Positions 34,387 through 44,613 of a stretch of 64,000 nt of DNA are shown in pieces. Below the pieces are notes generated by a model. The model worked only from the letters and a program-made list of their open reading frames with translations. It was not told the origin of the DNA and ran no database searches. Both the position numbers and the translations under genes were made by a program. This DNA comes from Streptomyces varsoviensis (GTDB lineage Bacteria; Actinomycetota; Actinomycetes; Streptomycetales; Streptomycetaceae). Numbering within the stretch: the first letter of the stretch is position 1; each line of letters starts with the position of its first letter. The stretch is taken from assembly GCF_000718635.1 (NCBI RefSeq), contig NZ_JOBF01000015.1:62001-126000 (forward strand), written 5' to 3'.

Positions 34387-36339
34387 GTGAGCGACCCCAA
34401 GGACCCCCGCCGCCGCGCGTCCGGCCCCCCGCGCCAGCGGCCCGCGGCGGCCCGGCCGAACGCCAAGCGGCCCGGTTCGCGCCCCACCCGGCCGCGCGGC
34501 GGCCCACAGTCGATCCGGCTCGGCAGCCCGCGCCCCCGGCTGCGGCTCGTCGGCCTCGCCATGGCCCTCGTCCTCCTCGCGTTCGTGGTGCGCCTCCTCC
34601 AGGTGCAGGCGGTCGACGCGAGCGCGTACGCGGCCAAGGCCAACGTCAACCGCTACATCCCGGTGACGCTGACCGCCGAGCGCGGCACGGTCACCGACCG
34701 GGCCGGCGTGGACCTGGCGACCACCATCGACGCGTACGACGTCACCGCCGCCCCGGACCTGCTGACGCCGGACCGGGCCAAGATCCCCGACGCGGCGCGG
34801 CAGGCCGCGACGCTCCTCGCGCCCATCCTGGGCCAGTCGGAGAAGACCCTGGAGCGCAAGCTCACGGCCCACCCCAAGTCCAAGTACGCGGTCCTCGCCC
34901 GCCAGCAGACCCCGCAGGTCTGGAACCAGATCAAGGACCTCAAGGCGGCGCTCGCCGACAAGGCCGTCAAGACGAAGGGCACCAACGTCCTGGCCGGGGT
35001 CAACCGCGAGCCGCACAGCAAACGCGTCTACCCGGGCGGCGACCTCGCCGCCGGGATACTGGGCTTCGTCAACACCGAGGGCAAGGGCGGCGGCGGCATC
35101 GAGGCCAAGTTCGACAAGCAGCTCGCCGGGAAGAACGGCAAGCTCGTCTACGCCCAGTCGGGCGGCCGCCAGGTGCCCACCGCGGACGTCAAGGAACAGC
35201 CCGCCGTGCCCGGCTCCGACGTGGAGCTGACCATCGACCGCGACATCCAGTGGGCCGCCCAGAGCGCCATCACCAAGCAGGTCGAGAAGTCCAAGGCGGA
35301 CCGCGGCTACGTCATAGTGCAGGACACCCGCACCGGCGAGATCCTGGCCATGGCCAACGCCCCGGGCTACAACCCCAACGACCTCGCCCACGCCAGCGCC
35401 TCCGCCATGGGCAACGCCGCCGTGGAGGACGCGTACGAGCCGGGCAGCGTCAGCAAGCTGATGACCATGTCGGCGGTGCTCAACGAGGGCGTCGCCACGC
35501 CGGGCACCAAGGTGGAGGTCCCCAACCGGCTGCCGCGCGCCGACCGGTCCTTCGCCGACGACATCGACCACGAGACCTGGCACCTGACCCTCAACGGGGT
35601 GCTCGCCAAGTCCAGCAACATCGGGACGATCCTCGCCAGCGAACAGCTCGCCAAGGGCAAGGGGCAGAAGCAGGCCAACGAGGTCCTCTACTCGTACCTC
35701 CGCAAGTTCGGCATCGGGCAGCCGACCGGACTGGGCTTCCCCGGCGAGACCCCCGGCATCCTCGCCAAGCCGAAGGACTGGAGCGCCTCCCAGCAGTACA
35801 CGATCCCCTTCGGCCAGGGGCTGTCCCTCAACGCCGTGCAGGGCGCGTCCGTCTACTCCACCATCGCCAACGGAGGGGAGCGCATCACCCCCACCCTCGT
35901 ACGCGGCACCAAGGGCCCCGACGGCCGCTTCCAGCCCGCCCCCGCGCCCGAGAAGAACCGGGTGGTCAGCGAGCAGACCGCCAAGACCCTGGCCACGATG
36001 CTCGAATCCGTCGTGGACGACCAGGGGGGCACCGGCGGCAAGGCGAAGATCCCCGGCTACCGGGTCGCGGGCAAGACCGGCACGTCCAACCGGGTGGATC
36101 CCAAGACCGGCCGCTACCACGGCTACACGGCCTCGTTCGCCGGGTTCGCCCCCGCCGACCAGCCGCGGGTGACGGTCTACTGCGCCATCCAGAACCCCAC
36201 CAAGGGCAGCTACTTCGGCGGCCAGATCTGCGGGCCGGTATACCAGCAGGTCATGCGGTTCGCGCTGAAGACGATGCAGGTGCCGCCGTCCGGAAAACAA
36301 CCCCCCAGGCTGCCCGTGACGTATGAGCCCGGACAGTGA
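34387..36339 (+). CDS. ftsI: peptidoglycan D,D-transpeptidase FtsI (PBP3-type)
   Basis: A 650-residue class B penicillin-binding protein that crosslinks septal peptidoglycan. After a basic cytoplasmic tail there is one helix (VGLAMALVLLAFVVRLL), a PBP dimer domain, and the transpeptidase domain with S354-x-x-K (GSVSKL), the SSN triad at 409-411 and KTG at about 563. All three catalytic motifs are intact. It starts with GTG six bases after the FtsL TGA stop codon begins. In Streptomyces FtsI is not essential for viability but is needed for sporulation septa. The following gene is MurE. Confidence 0.94.
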   Translation: MSDPKDPRRRASGPPRQRPAAARPNAKRPGSRPTRPRGGPQSIRLGSPRPRLRLVGLAMALVLLAFVVRLLQVQAVDASAYAAKANVNRYIPVTLTAERGTVTDRAGVDLATTIDAYDVTAAPDLLTPDRAKIPDAARQAATLLAPILGQSEKTLERKLTAHPKSKYAVLARQQTPQVWNQIKDLKAALADKAVKTKGTNVLAGVNREPHSKRVYPGGDLAAGILGFVNTEGKGGGGIEAKFDKQLAGKNGKLVYAQSGGRQVPTADVKEQPAVPGSDVELTIDRDIQWAAQSAITKQVEKSKADRGYVIVQDTRTGEILAMANAPGYNPNDLAHASASAMGNAAVEDAYEPGSVSKLMTMSAVLNEGVATPGTKVEVPNRLPRADRSFADDIDHETWHLTLNGVLAKSSNIGTILASEQLAKGKGQKQANEVLYSYLRKFGIGQPTGLGFPGETPGILAKPKDWSASQQYTIPFGQGLSLNAVQGASVYSTIANGGERITPTLVRGTKGPDGRFQPAPAPEKNRVVSEQTAKTLATMLESVVDDQGGTGGKAKIPGYRVAGKTGTSNRVDPKTGRYHGYTASFAGFAPADQPRVTVYCAIQNPTKGSYFGGQICGPVYQQVMRFALKTMQVPPSGKQPPRLPVTYEPGQ

Positions 36340-36351
36340 GCCGGACCGGCC

Positions 36352-38052
36352 GTGACGACCATCACCCCCGACCCGGGGAACCGCGGCCCGGCGCGCCCCT
36401 CGCTTCGCGGCGAAGCGGGTGCGCCCGGTACGCTCACCGCCGTGCCCCAAGCTGATCAGTTCCAAACCACCCAGAAGGACGCCCCCGAAACGTACCCGGG
36501 AGCGCCCCGCCCCACCCAGGTCCAACCCGTGACCCTCGCGGAGCTGGCCGGTCAGCTGGGCGTCGCGGCCGAGGCGCAGGCCCCGCGGGGGACCGCGACC
36601 GGCATCACCCACGACTCGCGGGCGGTACGCCCCGGCGACGTCTACGCGGCCCTGCCCGGCGCCCGCTTCCACGGCGCGGACTTCGCGGCGCAGGCCGCGG
36701 GGCTCGGCGCCGTCGCCGTGCTGACCGACCCCACGGGCGCCGAGCGCGCCGCCGCCACCGGCCTGCCGGTGCTCACCGTCGACAACCCGCGCGCCCGGAT
36801 GGGCGCGCTGGCCGCCACCATCTACGGCGAGCCCGGCCGCGACCTGCTCCAGATCGGCATCACCGGCACCTCCGGCAAGACCACCACCGCGTACCTCATG
36901 GAGGGCGGCCTCAAGGCCGCCGCCGCGCGCGGCGGCGGCGGGCTCACCGGTCTGATCGGCACCGTCGAGACCCGCATCGGCGACGAGCGCATCAAGTCCG
37001 AGCGCACCACGCCCGAGGCCACCGACCTCCAGGCGCTCTTCGCCGTCATGCGCGAGCGCGGCGTCCGCTCGGTCGCCATGGAGGTCTCCAGCCACGCCCT
37101 GGTCCTCGGCCGCGTCGACGGCTGCGTCTTCGACATCGCGGTCTTCAACAACCTGAGCCCGGAACACATGGAGTTCCACTCGGGCATGGAGGACTACTTC
37201 CAGGCCAAGGCCCAGTTGTTCACCACGGCCCGCAGCCGTGTCGGCGTCGTCAACCTCGACGACGAGTACGGCCAGCGGCTCGCCCGCGGCGAGTCCGAGG
37301 TCCCGGTCACCACCTTCTCCGCCGAGGGCCACCCGGACGCCGACTGGCGCGCGGACGCGGTCGAGGTCGGCCCGCACGGCTCGACCTTCACCGTGCTCGG
37401 CCCGGACGGGCAGCGGGTACGGGCCGCCGCGCCGCTGCCCGGCCCGTTCAACGTCGCCAACGCGCTCGCCGCGATCACCACCCTCGCGGTCGCCGGGATC
37501 GACCCGCAGACCGCGGCCGACGGCATCGCCGCCGTCCCCGGCGTGCCGGGCCGCCTGGACCGGGTCGACGCCGGCCAGCCCTACCTCGCCGTCGTCGACT
37601 ACGCGCACAAGACCGACGCGGTCGAATCGGTGCTGCGCGCCCTGCGCAAGGTCACCAAGGGGCGTATTCACGCCGTTCTCGGCTGCGGCGGCGACCGCGA
37701 CCCGCACAAACGCGCCCCCATGGGCGCGGCGTTGGCCCGGCTCGCCGACACCGCCGTGCTGACCTCCGACAACCCCCGCTCCGAGGACCCCCTCGCGATC
37801 CTCGCCACCATGCTCGCGGGCGCCGCCGAGGTGCCCGCCCACGAGCGCGGCACCGTCCTCCTCGCGGAGGAGCGTGCCGACGCCATCGCAGCCGCCGTCG
37901 CCCGCGCCGAACCCGACGACACCGTTCTCATCCTGGGCAAGGGCCACGAGCAGGGCCAGGACATCGCCGGAGTGGTCCGCCCCTTCGACGACCGCCAGGT
38001 TCTGCGCGAGGCCATCGAAGCGGCCCACCAGCACCGGACCAACCAGGGATGA
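36352..38052 (+). CDS. murE: UDP-N-acetylmuramoyl-tripeptide synthetase MurE
   Basis: A 566-residue Mur ligase adding the third residue (LL- or meso-diaminopimelate) to UDP-MurNAc dipeptide. The ATP site is ITGTSGKTTTAYLM; the substrate motif DNPRSEDP indicates DAP rather than lysine, fitting LL-DAP peptidoglycan of Streptomyces. Other Mur blocks include MEVSSHAL, VFNNLSPEHMEFH and GKGHEQGQ. The GTG start used gives about a 55-residue N-terminal tail longer than E. coli MurE, low in similarity; a shorter start is possible. Confidence 0.93.
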   Translation: MTTITPDPGNRGPARPSLRGEAGAPGTLTAVPQADQFQTTQKDAPETYPGAPRPTQVQPVTLAELAGQLGVAAEAQAPRGTATGITHDSRAVRPGDVYAALPGARFHGADFAAQAAGLGAVAVLTDPTGAERAAATGLPVLTVDNPRARMGALAATIYGEPGRDLLQIGITGTSGKTTTAYLMEGGLKAAAARGGGGLTGLIGTVETRIGDERIKSERTTPEATDLQALFAVMRERGVRSVAMEVSSHALVLGRVDGCVFDIAVFNNLSPEHMEFHSGMEDYFQAKAQLFTTARSRVGVVNLDDEYGQRLARGESEVPVTTFSAEGHPDADWRADAVEVGPHGSTFTVLGPDGQRVRAAAPLPGPFNVANALAAITTLAVAGIDPQTAADGIAAVPGVPGRLDRVDAGQPYLAVVDYAHKTDAVESVLRALRKVTKGRIHAVLGCGGDRDPHKRAPMGAALARLADTAVLTSDNPRSEDPLAILATMLAGAAEVPAHERGTVLLAEERADAIAAAVARAEPDDTVLILGKGHEQGQDIAGVVRPFDDRQVLREAIEAAHQHRTNQG

Positions 38053-38117
38053 CAGACCGCCATGCGCGTACAACCCTCCCCCCGGAAGCTCTCCCGAACG
38101 GCCGGGGGTGAATCGCG

Positions 38118-39548
38118 GTGATCGACCTGTCCCTCGCCGAGATCACCGCCATCGTCGGCGGGCAGCCGTACGACCTGCCGGACCCGGAGCAGCGGGTGAC
38201 CGGGCCGGTCGAGATCGACTCCCGCAACGTGCGGCCGGGCGGGCTCTTCGCCGCCTTCGCCGGTGAGCACGTGGACGGCCACGACTTCGCCGAGCGCGCC
38301 GTCGCGGCCGGCGCGGTCGCCGTGCTGGCCACCCGCCGGATCGGCGGCGCCGTGCCGTCGATCGTGGTCGACGACGTCGTCGCGGCCCTCGGCGCGCTCG
38401 CCCGGGCCGTCGCGCAGCGCCTCGGCGCCACCCTCGTCGCGCTCACCGGATCGGTCGGCAAGACCAGCACCAAGGACCTGATCGCCCAGCTCCTGGAGCG
38501 GATCGGCCCCACGGTGTGGACGCCCGGATCGTTCAACAACGAGATCGGGATGCCGCTCACCGCGCTGCGCGCCGACGCCGCCACCCGGCACCTCGTGCTG
38601 GAGATGGGCGCCCGGTCCATCGGCCACATCCGCTATCTGACGGAGCTGACCCCGCCGCGGGTCGGCGTCGTCCTCAACGTCGGCACCGCGCACATCGGCG
38701 AGTTCGGCGGCCGCGAGCAGATCGCGAAGGCCAAGGGCGAACTGGTCGAGGCGCTGCCGACGGAGGCCGAGGGCGGCATCGCCGTGCTCAACGCCGACGA
38801 CCCGCTGGTGCGCGCCATGAGCGGCCGCACCAAGGCCCGTACGGTCCTCTTCGGCGAGGCGCGGGACGCGGACGTACGCGCCGAGGGCATCCACCTCACC
38901 GAGGACGGCCGACCCGCCTTCACGCTTCACACACCCACCGGGTGCGGGGCCGTGACCATGCGGCTGTACGGTGAGCACCACGTGTCGAACGCGCTCGCCG
39001 CGGCCGCCGTCGCCCATGAGTTGGGCATGCCCGCAGACGAGATCGCCAGCGCGCTCTCCGAGGCGGGCCGGCTCTCCCGGTGGCGGATGGAGGTCACCGA
39101 GCGCGCGGACGGCGTGACGATCGTCAACGACGCCTACAACGCGAACCCCGAATCCATGCGAGCGGCACTGCGCGCGCTCGTCGCCATGGGCGGAGCCGCT
39201 ACCGCGGCGGGGGGCCGCACGTGGGCCGTACTCGGTCAGATGGCCGAGCTCGGCGAGGAGTCGCTCGCCGAGCACGACGCGGTCGGGCGGCTGGCCGTCC
39301 GGCTCAACGTCAGCAAGCTCGTGGCAGTCGGCGGCAGGGAAGCGGCCTGGCTGCGCATGGGCGCCTATAACGAGGGTTCGTGGGGTGAGGAGTCGGTGCA
39401 CGTGTCCGACGCGCAGGCGGCGATCGACCTGTTGCGCAGAGAGCTGCGTCCGGGAGACGTCGTGCTGGTAAAGGCGTCCAGGTCAGTGGGGCTGGAGCGG
39501 CTGGCGGAGGCCTTGACGACCGGCGAGGGCGAGGTCGCCGGGTCATGA
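38118..39548 (+). CDS. murF: UDP-N-acetylmuramoyl-tripeptide--D-alanyl-D-alanine ligase MurF
   Basis: A 476-residue MurF that adds D-Ala-D-Ala. The P-loop is [13 protein letters not shown]; further typical blocks are [67 protein letters not shown] and LGQMAELG. The start is GTG. Its stop overlaps the mraY ATG in ATGA, so the two are coupled. The cluster here goes from MurE to MurF without interruption, and MurC is missing. Confidence 0.95.
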   Translation: MIDLSLAEITAIVGGQPYDLPDPEQRVTGPVEIDSRNVRPGGLFAAFAGEHVDGHDFAERAVAAGAVAVLATRRIGGAVPSIVVDDVVAALGALARAVAQRLGATLVALTGSVGKTSTKDLIAQLLERIGPTVWTPGSFNNEIGMPLTALRADAATRHLVLEMGARSIGHIRYLTELTPPRVGVVLNVGTAHIGEFGGREQIAKAKGELVEALPTEAEGGIAVLNADDPLVRAMSGRTKARTVLFGEARDADVRAEGIHLTEDGRPAFTLHTPTGCGAVTMRLYGEHHVSNALAAAAVAHELGMPADEIASALSEAGRLSRWRMEVTERADGVTIVNDAYNANPESMRAALRALVAMGGAATAAGGRTWAVLGQMAELGEESLAEHDAVGRLAVRLNVSKLVAVGGREAAWLRMGAYNEGSWGEESVHVSDAQAAIDLLRRELRPGDVVLVKASRSVGLERLAEALTTGEGEVAGS

Positions 39549-40609
39549 AGCAGATCCTCTTCGCGGGAGTCATCGGTCTTCTGCTGACCCTCATCGGCAC
39601 CCCGCTGCTGATCAAGTTCCTCGCCCGCAAGGGTTACGGCCAGTTCATCCGCGACGACGGGCCGCGCGAGCACCACAGCAAGCGCGGCACGCCCACCATG
39701 GGCGGCATCGCCTTCATCCTCGCCACGCTCATCGCGTACGCGCTGACGAAGGTCTTCACCGGGGGCGGACCGACCCCCTCCGGCCTGCTGGTGCTGTTCC
39801 TGATGGCGGGCATGGGCCTGGTCGGCTTCCTGGACGACTACATCAAGATCGTCAAGCAGCGGAGCCTGGGCCTGCGCGCCAAGGCGAAGATGGCGGGCCA
39901 GTTGATCGTCGGCATCGCCTTCGCGGTGCTGGCGCTCCAGTTCCAGGACGCCCGCGGCGCCACCCCGGCCTCCACCAAGCTCTCCTTCGTGCAGGACTTC
40001 GGCTGGTCCATCGGCCCGGTGATCTTCGCGGTCTGGGCGCTGTTCATGATCCTCGCGATGTCGAACGGCGTGAACCTCACCGACGGCCTCGACGGCCTCG
40101 CCACCGGCGCCTCCGTGATGGTCTTCGGCGCGTACGTGTTCATCGGCGTCTGGCAGTACGGCCAGTCCTGCGCCAACCCGCTGACCGCGGGCGCCGCCTG
40201 CTACGAGGTCAGAGACCCGCTCGACCTCGCCGTCGTCGCCTCGGCCCTGATGGGCTCGTGCTTCGGCTTCCTGTGGTGGAACACGTCGCCGGCCAAGATC
40301 TTCATGGGCGACACCGGCTCCCTCGCGCTCGGCGGCGCGCTCGCGGGCCTCGCCATCTGCTCCCGCACCGAACTGCTCCTCGCGCTGCTCGGCGGCCTCT
40401 TCGTGCTGATCACCATGTCCGTGGTCATCCAGGTCGGCTCCTTCCGGCTCACCGGGAAGCGCGTCTTCCGTATGGCGCCACTCCAACACCACTTCGAACT
40501 CAAGGGGTGGAGCGAGGTCCTTGTGGTGGTCCGCTTCTGGATCATCCAGGGGCTGTGCGTCGCCGTCGGACTCGGCCTCTTCTACGCCGGTTGGCTGGCC
40601 ATCAAGTGA
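39545..40609 (+). CDS. mraY: phospho-N-acetylmuramoyl-pentapeptide-transferase MraY
   Basis: A 354-residue integral membrane enzyme with about ten helices that forms lipid I from UDP-MurNAc-pentapeptide and undecaprenyl phosphate. The hallmark acidic motifs are present: GFLDDYIKI with the Mg-binding Asp pair, [10 protein letters not shown], and [12 protein letters not shown], plus the C-terminal [15 protein letters not shown]. The ATG overlaps the murF stop and the stop overlaps the murD GTG. Confidence 0.96.
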   Translation: MKQILFAGVIGLLLTLIGTPLLIKFLARKGYGQFIRDDGPREHHSKRGTPTMGGIAFILATLIAYALTKVFTGGGPTPSGLLVLFLMAGMGLVGFLDDYIKIVKQRSLGLRAKAKMAGQLIVGIAFAVLALQFQDARGATPASTKLSFVQDFGWSIGPVIFAVWALFMILAMSNGVNLTDGLDGLATGASVMVFGAYVFIGVWQYGQSCANPLTAGAACYEVRDPLDLAVVASALMGSCFGFLWWNTSPAKIFMGDTGSLALGGALAGLAICSRTELLLALLGGLFVLITMSVVIQVGSFRLTGKRVFRMAPLQHHFELKGWSEVLVVVRFWIIQGLCVAVGLGLFYAGWLAIK

Positions 40610-42027
40610 ACTGGGACGGCAAGCACATCACCGTCGCCGGCCTCGGCGTGAGCGGCGTCCCCGCCGCCCGCGCCCTGGCCGGCCTCGGCGCCCGCGTCAC
40701 CGCGGTCAACGGCAGCGACGGCGACCGCGAGCGCGCCCAGGCCGCCGAACTGGAGGCGCTGGGCGTCACCGTCCGGCTCGGCGACGGCGACACCCTCCCC
40801 GAGGGCACCGAACTGGTCGTCACCACCCCCGGCTGGAAGCCGGGCAGCCCGCTCTTCCGCGCCGCCGAAGCGGCGGGCGTGCCCGTCTGGGGCGACGTCG
40901 AACTGGCCTGGCGGCTGCGCGGCCCCGACGCCGCCCCCTGGCTCGCGGTCACCGGCACCAACGGCAAGACGACCACCGTCCGGATGCTGGCGTCGATCCT
41001 GGAGGCCGCCGGGCTGCGGACCGCGGCCGTCGGCAACATCGGCGTCTCGCTGATCGACGTGGTCCGCTCCGCCGAGCCGTACGACGTCCTCGCCGTCGAA
41101 CTCTCCAGCTACCAGCTCCACTGGGCGCCGAGCCTGCGCCCGCACTCCGCCGCCGTCCTCAACCTCGCCCCCGACCACCTCGACTGGCACGGCTCCATGG
41201 CCGCGTACGCCGCCGACAAGGGCCGGATCTACGAGGGCAACCAGGTCGCCTGCGTCTACAATCTCGCTGACCCCGCCACCGAGGCCCTGGTCCGCGAGGC
41301 CGACGTGGTGGAGGGCTGCCGCGCCATCGGCTTCACCCTGGGCGCGCCCGCCCCCTCCCAGCTCGGCGTCGTCGACGGCCTCCTCGTCGACCGGGCCTTC
41401 GTGGCCGACCGTCAGCAGCGGGCGCAGGAGCTGGCCGAGGTCGCCGACGTCGACCCGCCCGCGCCGCACAACATCGCCAACGCCCTCGCCGCGGCGGCCC
41501 TGGCCCGCGCCTACGGCGTCGAGCCCGCGGCCGTACGGGACGGGCTGCGGGCCTTCAAGCCCGACGCGCACCGCATCGAACACGTCGCGGACATCGACGG
41601 CGTCGCCTACATCGACGACTCCAAGGCCACCAACACGCACGCCGCCGAGGCATCGCTCGCGGCCTACGACCCGATCATCTGGATCGCGGGCGGCCTCGCC
41701 AAGGGCGCCACCTTCGACGAGCTGGTCACCACGGCCGCCGGGCGGCTGCGCGGCGTGGTCCTCATGGGCGCCGACCGGGCCCTGATCGGCGAAGCCCTCG
41801 CGCGACACGCCGCGGATGTCCCGGTCGTCGACCTCGACCGGACGGACACTGGTGCGATGGCGGCGGCCGTCCGGGAAGCGACGCGGCTCGCAAGGCCCGG
41901 GGACACGGTCCTCATGGCGCCCGCGTGCGCCTCGATGGATATGTTCGCCAACTACAACGAGCGCGGCGACGCCTTCGCGGACGCGGTGCGCGCACTGGCC
42001 ACGGGCCGGGACGCCACCGAGCGGTAG
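40606..42027 (+). CDS. murD: UDP-N-acetylmuramoylalanine--D-glutamate ligase MurD
   Basis: A 473-residue MurD adding D-Glu to UDP-MurNAc-L-Ala. The N-terminal fold starts [17 protein letters not shown]; the P-loop is [21 protein letters not shown] and [11 protein letters not shown] follow, and the C-terminal part carries [12 protein letters not shown]. The GTG start overlaps the stop of mraY (GTGA), continuing the translational coupling of the precursor block. Confidence 0.95.
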   Translation: MNWDGKHITVAGLGVSGVPAARALAGLGARVTAVNGSDGDRERAQAAELEALGVTVRLGDGDTLPEGTELVVTTPGWKPGSPLFRAAEAAGVPVWGDVELAWRLRGPDAAPWLAVTGTNGKTTTVRMLASILEAAGLRTAAVGNIGVSLIDVVRSAEPYDVLAVELSSYQLHWAPSLRPHSAAVLNLAPDHLDWHGSMAAYAADKGRIYEGNQVACVYNLADPATEALVREADVVEGCRAIGFTLGAPAPSQLGVVDGLLVDRAFVADRQQRAQELAEVADVDPPAPHNIANALAAAALARAYGVEPAAVRDGLRAFKPDAHRIEHVADIDGVAYIDDSKATNTHAAEASLAAYDPIIWIAGGLAKGATFDELVTTAAGRLRGVVLMGADRALIGEALARHAADVPVVDLDRTDTGAMAAAVREATRLARPGDTVLMAPACASMDMFANYNERGDAFADAVRALATGRDATER

Positions 42028-42080
42028 CCCGCGGGACCCCGTGCGAGGACCGTGCGCGGGCACCCTGGAGGGGATACGAG

Positions 42081-43481
42081 ATGAAGGCCGACCAGCCTGC
42101 CGCCAAGGCGCCGCGGGGGGCGGCGCGCGGCGGGGCGCCCGCCCGTACCGCGAGAGCCGCCGGCCCCCGCGGCCGCTCCGCGGCCACCGGCGGTCAGCGT
42201 CCTTCGCGCCCCCCGCGGGCGAGCGCGGCCGGCGGCCTCAAGGCGCTGCCCACCCGGCTCAAGCGGGCCTGGGACCGGCCGCTGACCGCCTATTACCTCG
42301 TGCTCGGCGGCAGCCTGCTGATCATCGTGCTCGGCCTGGTGATGGTCTATTCGGCCTCCCAGATCAAGGCGCTGCAGTACGGCCAGGCGCCCACCTTCTT
42401 CTTCCGCAAGCAACTGATCGCGGCCGTGCTCGGCGGCGTGCTCATGGTGATCGCCTGCCGCGCGCGGCTGCGGTTGCACCGCGCCTTCGCCTACCCGCTG
42501 CTGGCCTGCACCGTCTTCCTGCTCTGCCTGGTGCAGGTGCCGGGGATAGGGCAGACGATCAACGGCAACACCAACTGGCTCTCGCTCGGCGGCCCGTTCC
42601 AGCTCCAGCCCAGCGAGTTCGCCAAGCTCGCGCTCGTCCTGTGGGGCGCCGACCTGCTGGCCCGCAAGCAGGACAAGAAGCTGCTCACCCAGTGGAAGCA
42701 CCTCCTGGTGCCGCTGGTGCCGGTGGCGTTCCTGCTGCTCGGCCTGATCATGCTCGGCGGCGACATGGGCACGTCGATCATCCTGACCGCCGTGCTGTTC
42801 GGCATGCTCTGGCTGGCGGGCGCCCCCACCCGGCTCTTCGCGGGCGTCCTCGGCGTCGCGGGGGTCCTCGCGGTGCTCGCCATCAAGACCAGCGCCAACC
42901 GGATGGGCCGGCTGGCCTGCATCGGGGCGACCGACCCCGGCCCGCACGACCAGTGCTGGCAGGCGGTGCACGGCATCTACGCGCTGGCCAACGGCGGATG
43001 GTTCGGTTCCGGGCTGGGTGCGAGTGTGGAAAAATGGGGTGAACTCCCCGAGCCGCACACGGACTTCATCTTCGCCATCACCGGCGAGGAACTGGGCCTG
43101 GCGGGGACGCTGTCGGTACTCGCTCTCTTCGCGGCTCTAGGCTATGCGGGTATCCGCGTGGCCGGACGCACGGAGGACCCCTTCGTGAGGTATGCCGCGG
43201 GAGGCGTGACCACCTGGATCATGGCGCAGTTCATGGTCAACATCGGTGCGGTGCTCGGTCTGCTGCCGATCGCCGGGGTCCCGCTCCCGCTGTTCTCCTA
43301 CGGAGGGTCCGCCCTGCTGCCGACCATGTTCGCCGTCGGACTGCTGATCGCCTTCGCGCGCGAGCAGCCCGGTGCGCGAGCGGCGTTGGCCATGCGGCAG
43401 CCTGTCTTCAGCAAGAAGCGGGCTGGGGCGATGAACACGATGAGACGGCGCGTCAAGAAGCGACCGTCCGGAGAGCGGTGA
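42081..43481 (+). CDS. ftsW: septal peptidoglycan glycosyltransferase FtsW
   Basis: A 466-residue SEDS protein polymerising glycan strands at the septum with the partner FtsI encoded upstream. About ten transmembrane helices begin after a basic, Ala/Arg-rich cytoplasmic tail of 65 residues. Family blocks are GNTNWLSLGGPFQLQPSEFAKLALVLW, GGDMGTSIIL, LANGGWFGSGLGAS and HTDFIFAITGEELG, and a C-terminal GVPLPLFSYGGSAL. The ATG at 42081 follows GGAGGGG by about eight bases. A basic cytoplasmic tail ends the protein. Confidence 0.95.
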   Translation: MKADQPAAKAPRGAARGGAPARTARAAGPRGRSAATGGQRPSRPPRASAAGGLKALPTRLKRAWDRPLTAYYLVLGGSLLIIVLGLVMVYSASQIKALQYGQAPTFFFRKQLIAAVLGGVLMVIACRARLRLHRAFAYPLLACTVFLLCLVQVPGIGQTINGNTNWLSLGGPFQLQPSEFAKLALVLWGADLLARKQDKKLLTQWKHLLVPLVPVAFLLLGLIMLGGDMGTSIILTAVLFGMLWLAGAPTRLFAGVLGVAGVLAVLAIKTSANRMGRLACIGATDPGPHDQCWQAVHGIYALANGGWFGSGLGASVEKWGELPEPHTDFIFAITGEELGLAGTLSVLALFAALGYAGIRVAGRTEDPFVRYAAGGVTTWIMAQFMVNIGAVLGLLPIAGVPLPLFSYGGSALLPTMFAVGLLIAFAREQPGARAALAMRQPVFSKKRAGAMNTMRRRVKKRPSGER

Positions 43482-43487
43482 ATTTCG

Positions 43488-44582
43488 GTGCATGTCGTAC
43501 TCGCCGGTGGGGGGACCGCCGGCCACATCGAGCCCGCGCTCGCCCTCGCGGACGCCCTGCGCAGGCAGGACCCGACCGTGGGGATCACGGCGCTCGGCAC
43601 GGAGAAGGGCCTGGAGACCCGGCTCGTGCCGGAGCGGGGGTACGAACTGGGGCTGATCCCCGCCGTGCCGCTGCCCCGCAAGCCGACCCCCGAGCTGATC
43701 ACCGTACCCGGGCGGCTGCGCGGCACCATCAAGGCGGCCGAGCAGATCCTGGAACGGACCAAGGCCGACTGCGTGGTCGGGTTCGGCGGCTATGTGGCGC
43801 TGCCCGGCTATCTGGCCGCCAAGCGGCTCGGCGTGCCGATCATCGTTCACGAGGCCAACGCCCGCCCCGGCCTCGCCAACAAGATCGGCTCCCGCTACGC
43901 GGCGTCCGTCGCGGTCTCCACGCCCGACAGCAAGCTGCGCGGCGCCCGCTACGTCGGCATCCCGCTGCGCCGCTCCATCGCCACCCTCGACCGGGGCGCG
44001 GCCCGGCCCGAGGCGCGCGCCTACTTCGGCCTCGACCCCAACCTGCCGACGCTGCTGGTCTCCGGCGGCTCGCAGGGCGCCCGCCGGCTGAACGAGGTCG
44101 TCCAGGCCGTCGCTCCGGCGCTCCAGCGCTCGGGCATCCAGATCCTGCACGCGGTCGGCCCCAAGAACGAACTGCCGTATGTCGACAACATGCCCGGTAT
44201 GCCGCCCTACATCCCGGTAGCGTACGTGGACCGGATGGACCTCGCGTACGCCGCGGCCGACATGATGCTCTGCCGCGCGGGCGCGATGACCGTCGCCGAG
44301 CTGTCCGCCGTCGGGCTGCCCGCCGTGTACGTACCGCTGCCCATCGGCAACGGCGAACAGCGGCTCAACGCCCAGCCGGTGGTCAAGGCGGGCGGCGGCC
44401 TGCTGATCGACGACGCCGAGCTGACCCCCGAGTGGGTGCAGGGCAATGTCCTGCCGGTGCTCGCCGACCCGCACCGGCTGTACGAGATGTCGCGGCACGC
44501 CGCGGAGTTCGGCCGCCGGGACGCCGACGAGCTGCTCGTCGCGATGGTGTACGAGGCGATCGCCGCACGCAGAGCGGGCTGA
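43488..44582 (+). CDS. murG: undecaprenyldiphospho-muramoylpentapeptide beta-N-acetylglucosaminyltransferase MurG
   Basis: A 364-residue GT28 glycosyltransferase that converts lipid I to lipid II at the inner membrane face. Two Rossmann halves are visible: VLAGGGTAGHIEPALALADAL at the N-terminus and LVSGGSQGARRLNEVV in the middle. The UDP-GlcNAc region includes CRAGAMTVAELSAVGLPAVYVPLPIGNGEQRLNA. The GTG start lies six bases past the FtsW stop codon. In M. tuberculosis MurC lies between MurG and FtsQ; here FtsQ follows directly after 31 bp. Confidence 0.95.
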   Translation: MHVVLAGGGTAGHIEPALALADALRRQDPTVGITALGTEKGLETRLVPERGYELGLIPAVPLPRKPTPELITVPGRLRGTIKAAEQILERTKADCVVGFGGYVALPGYLAAKRLGVPIIVHEANARPGLANKIGSRYAASVAVSTPDSKLRGARYVGIPLRRSIATLDRGAARPEARAYFGLDPNLPTLLVSGGSQGARRLNEVVQAVAPALQRSGIQILHAVGPKNELPYVDNMPGMPPYIPVAYVDRMDLAYAAADMMLCRAGAMTVAELSAVGLPAVYVPLPIGNGEQRLNAQPVVKAGGGLLIDDAELTPEWVQGNVLPVLADPHRLYEMSRHAAEFGRRDADELLVAMVYEAIAARRAG

Positions 44583-44613
44583 ACGGCCCGTGGGAGCAGG
44601 AGGCTAGGGGAGC

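Noticed and set aside
33817..38073. 1418-codon antisense open frame opposite ftsL-ftsI-murE
   Set aside because: A GC-bias shadow of three firmly identified genes on the other strand; repetitive Gly/Val/Asp-rich translation.
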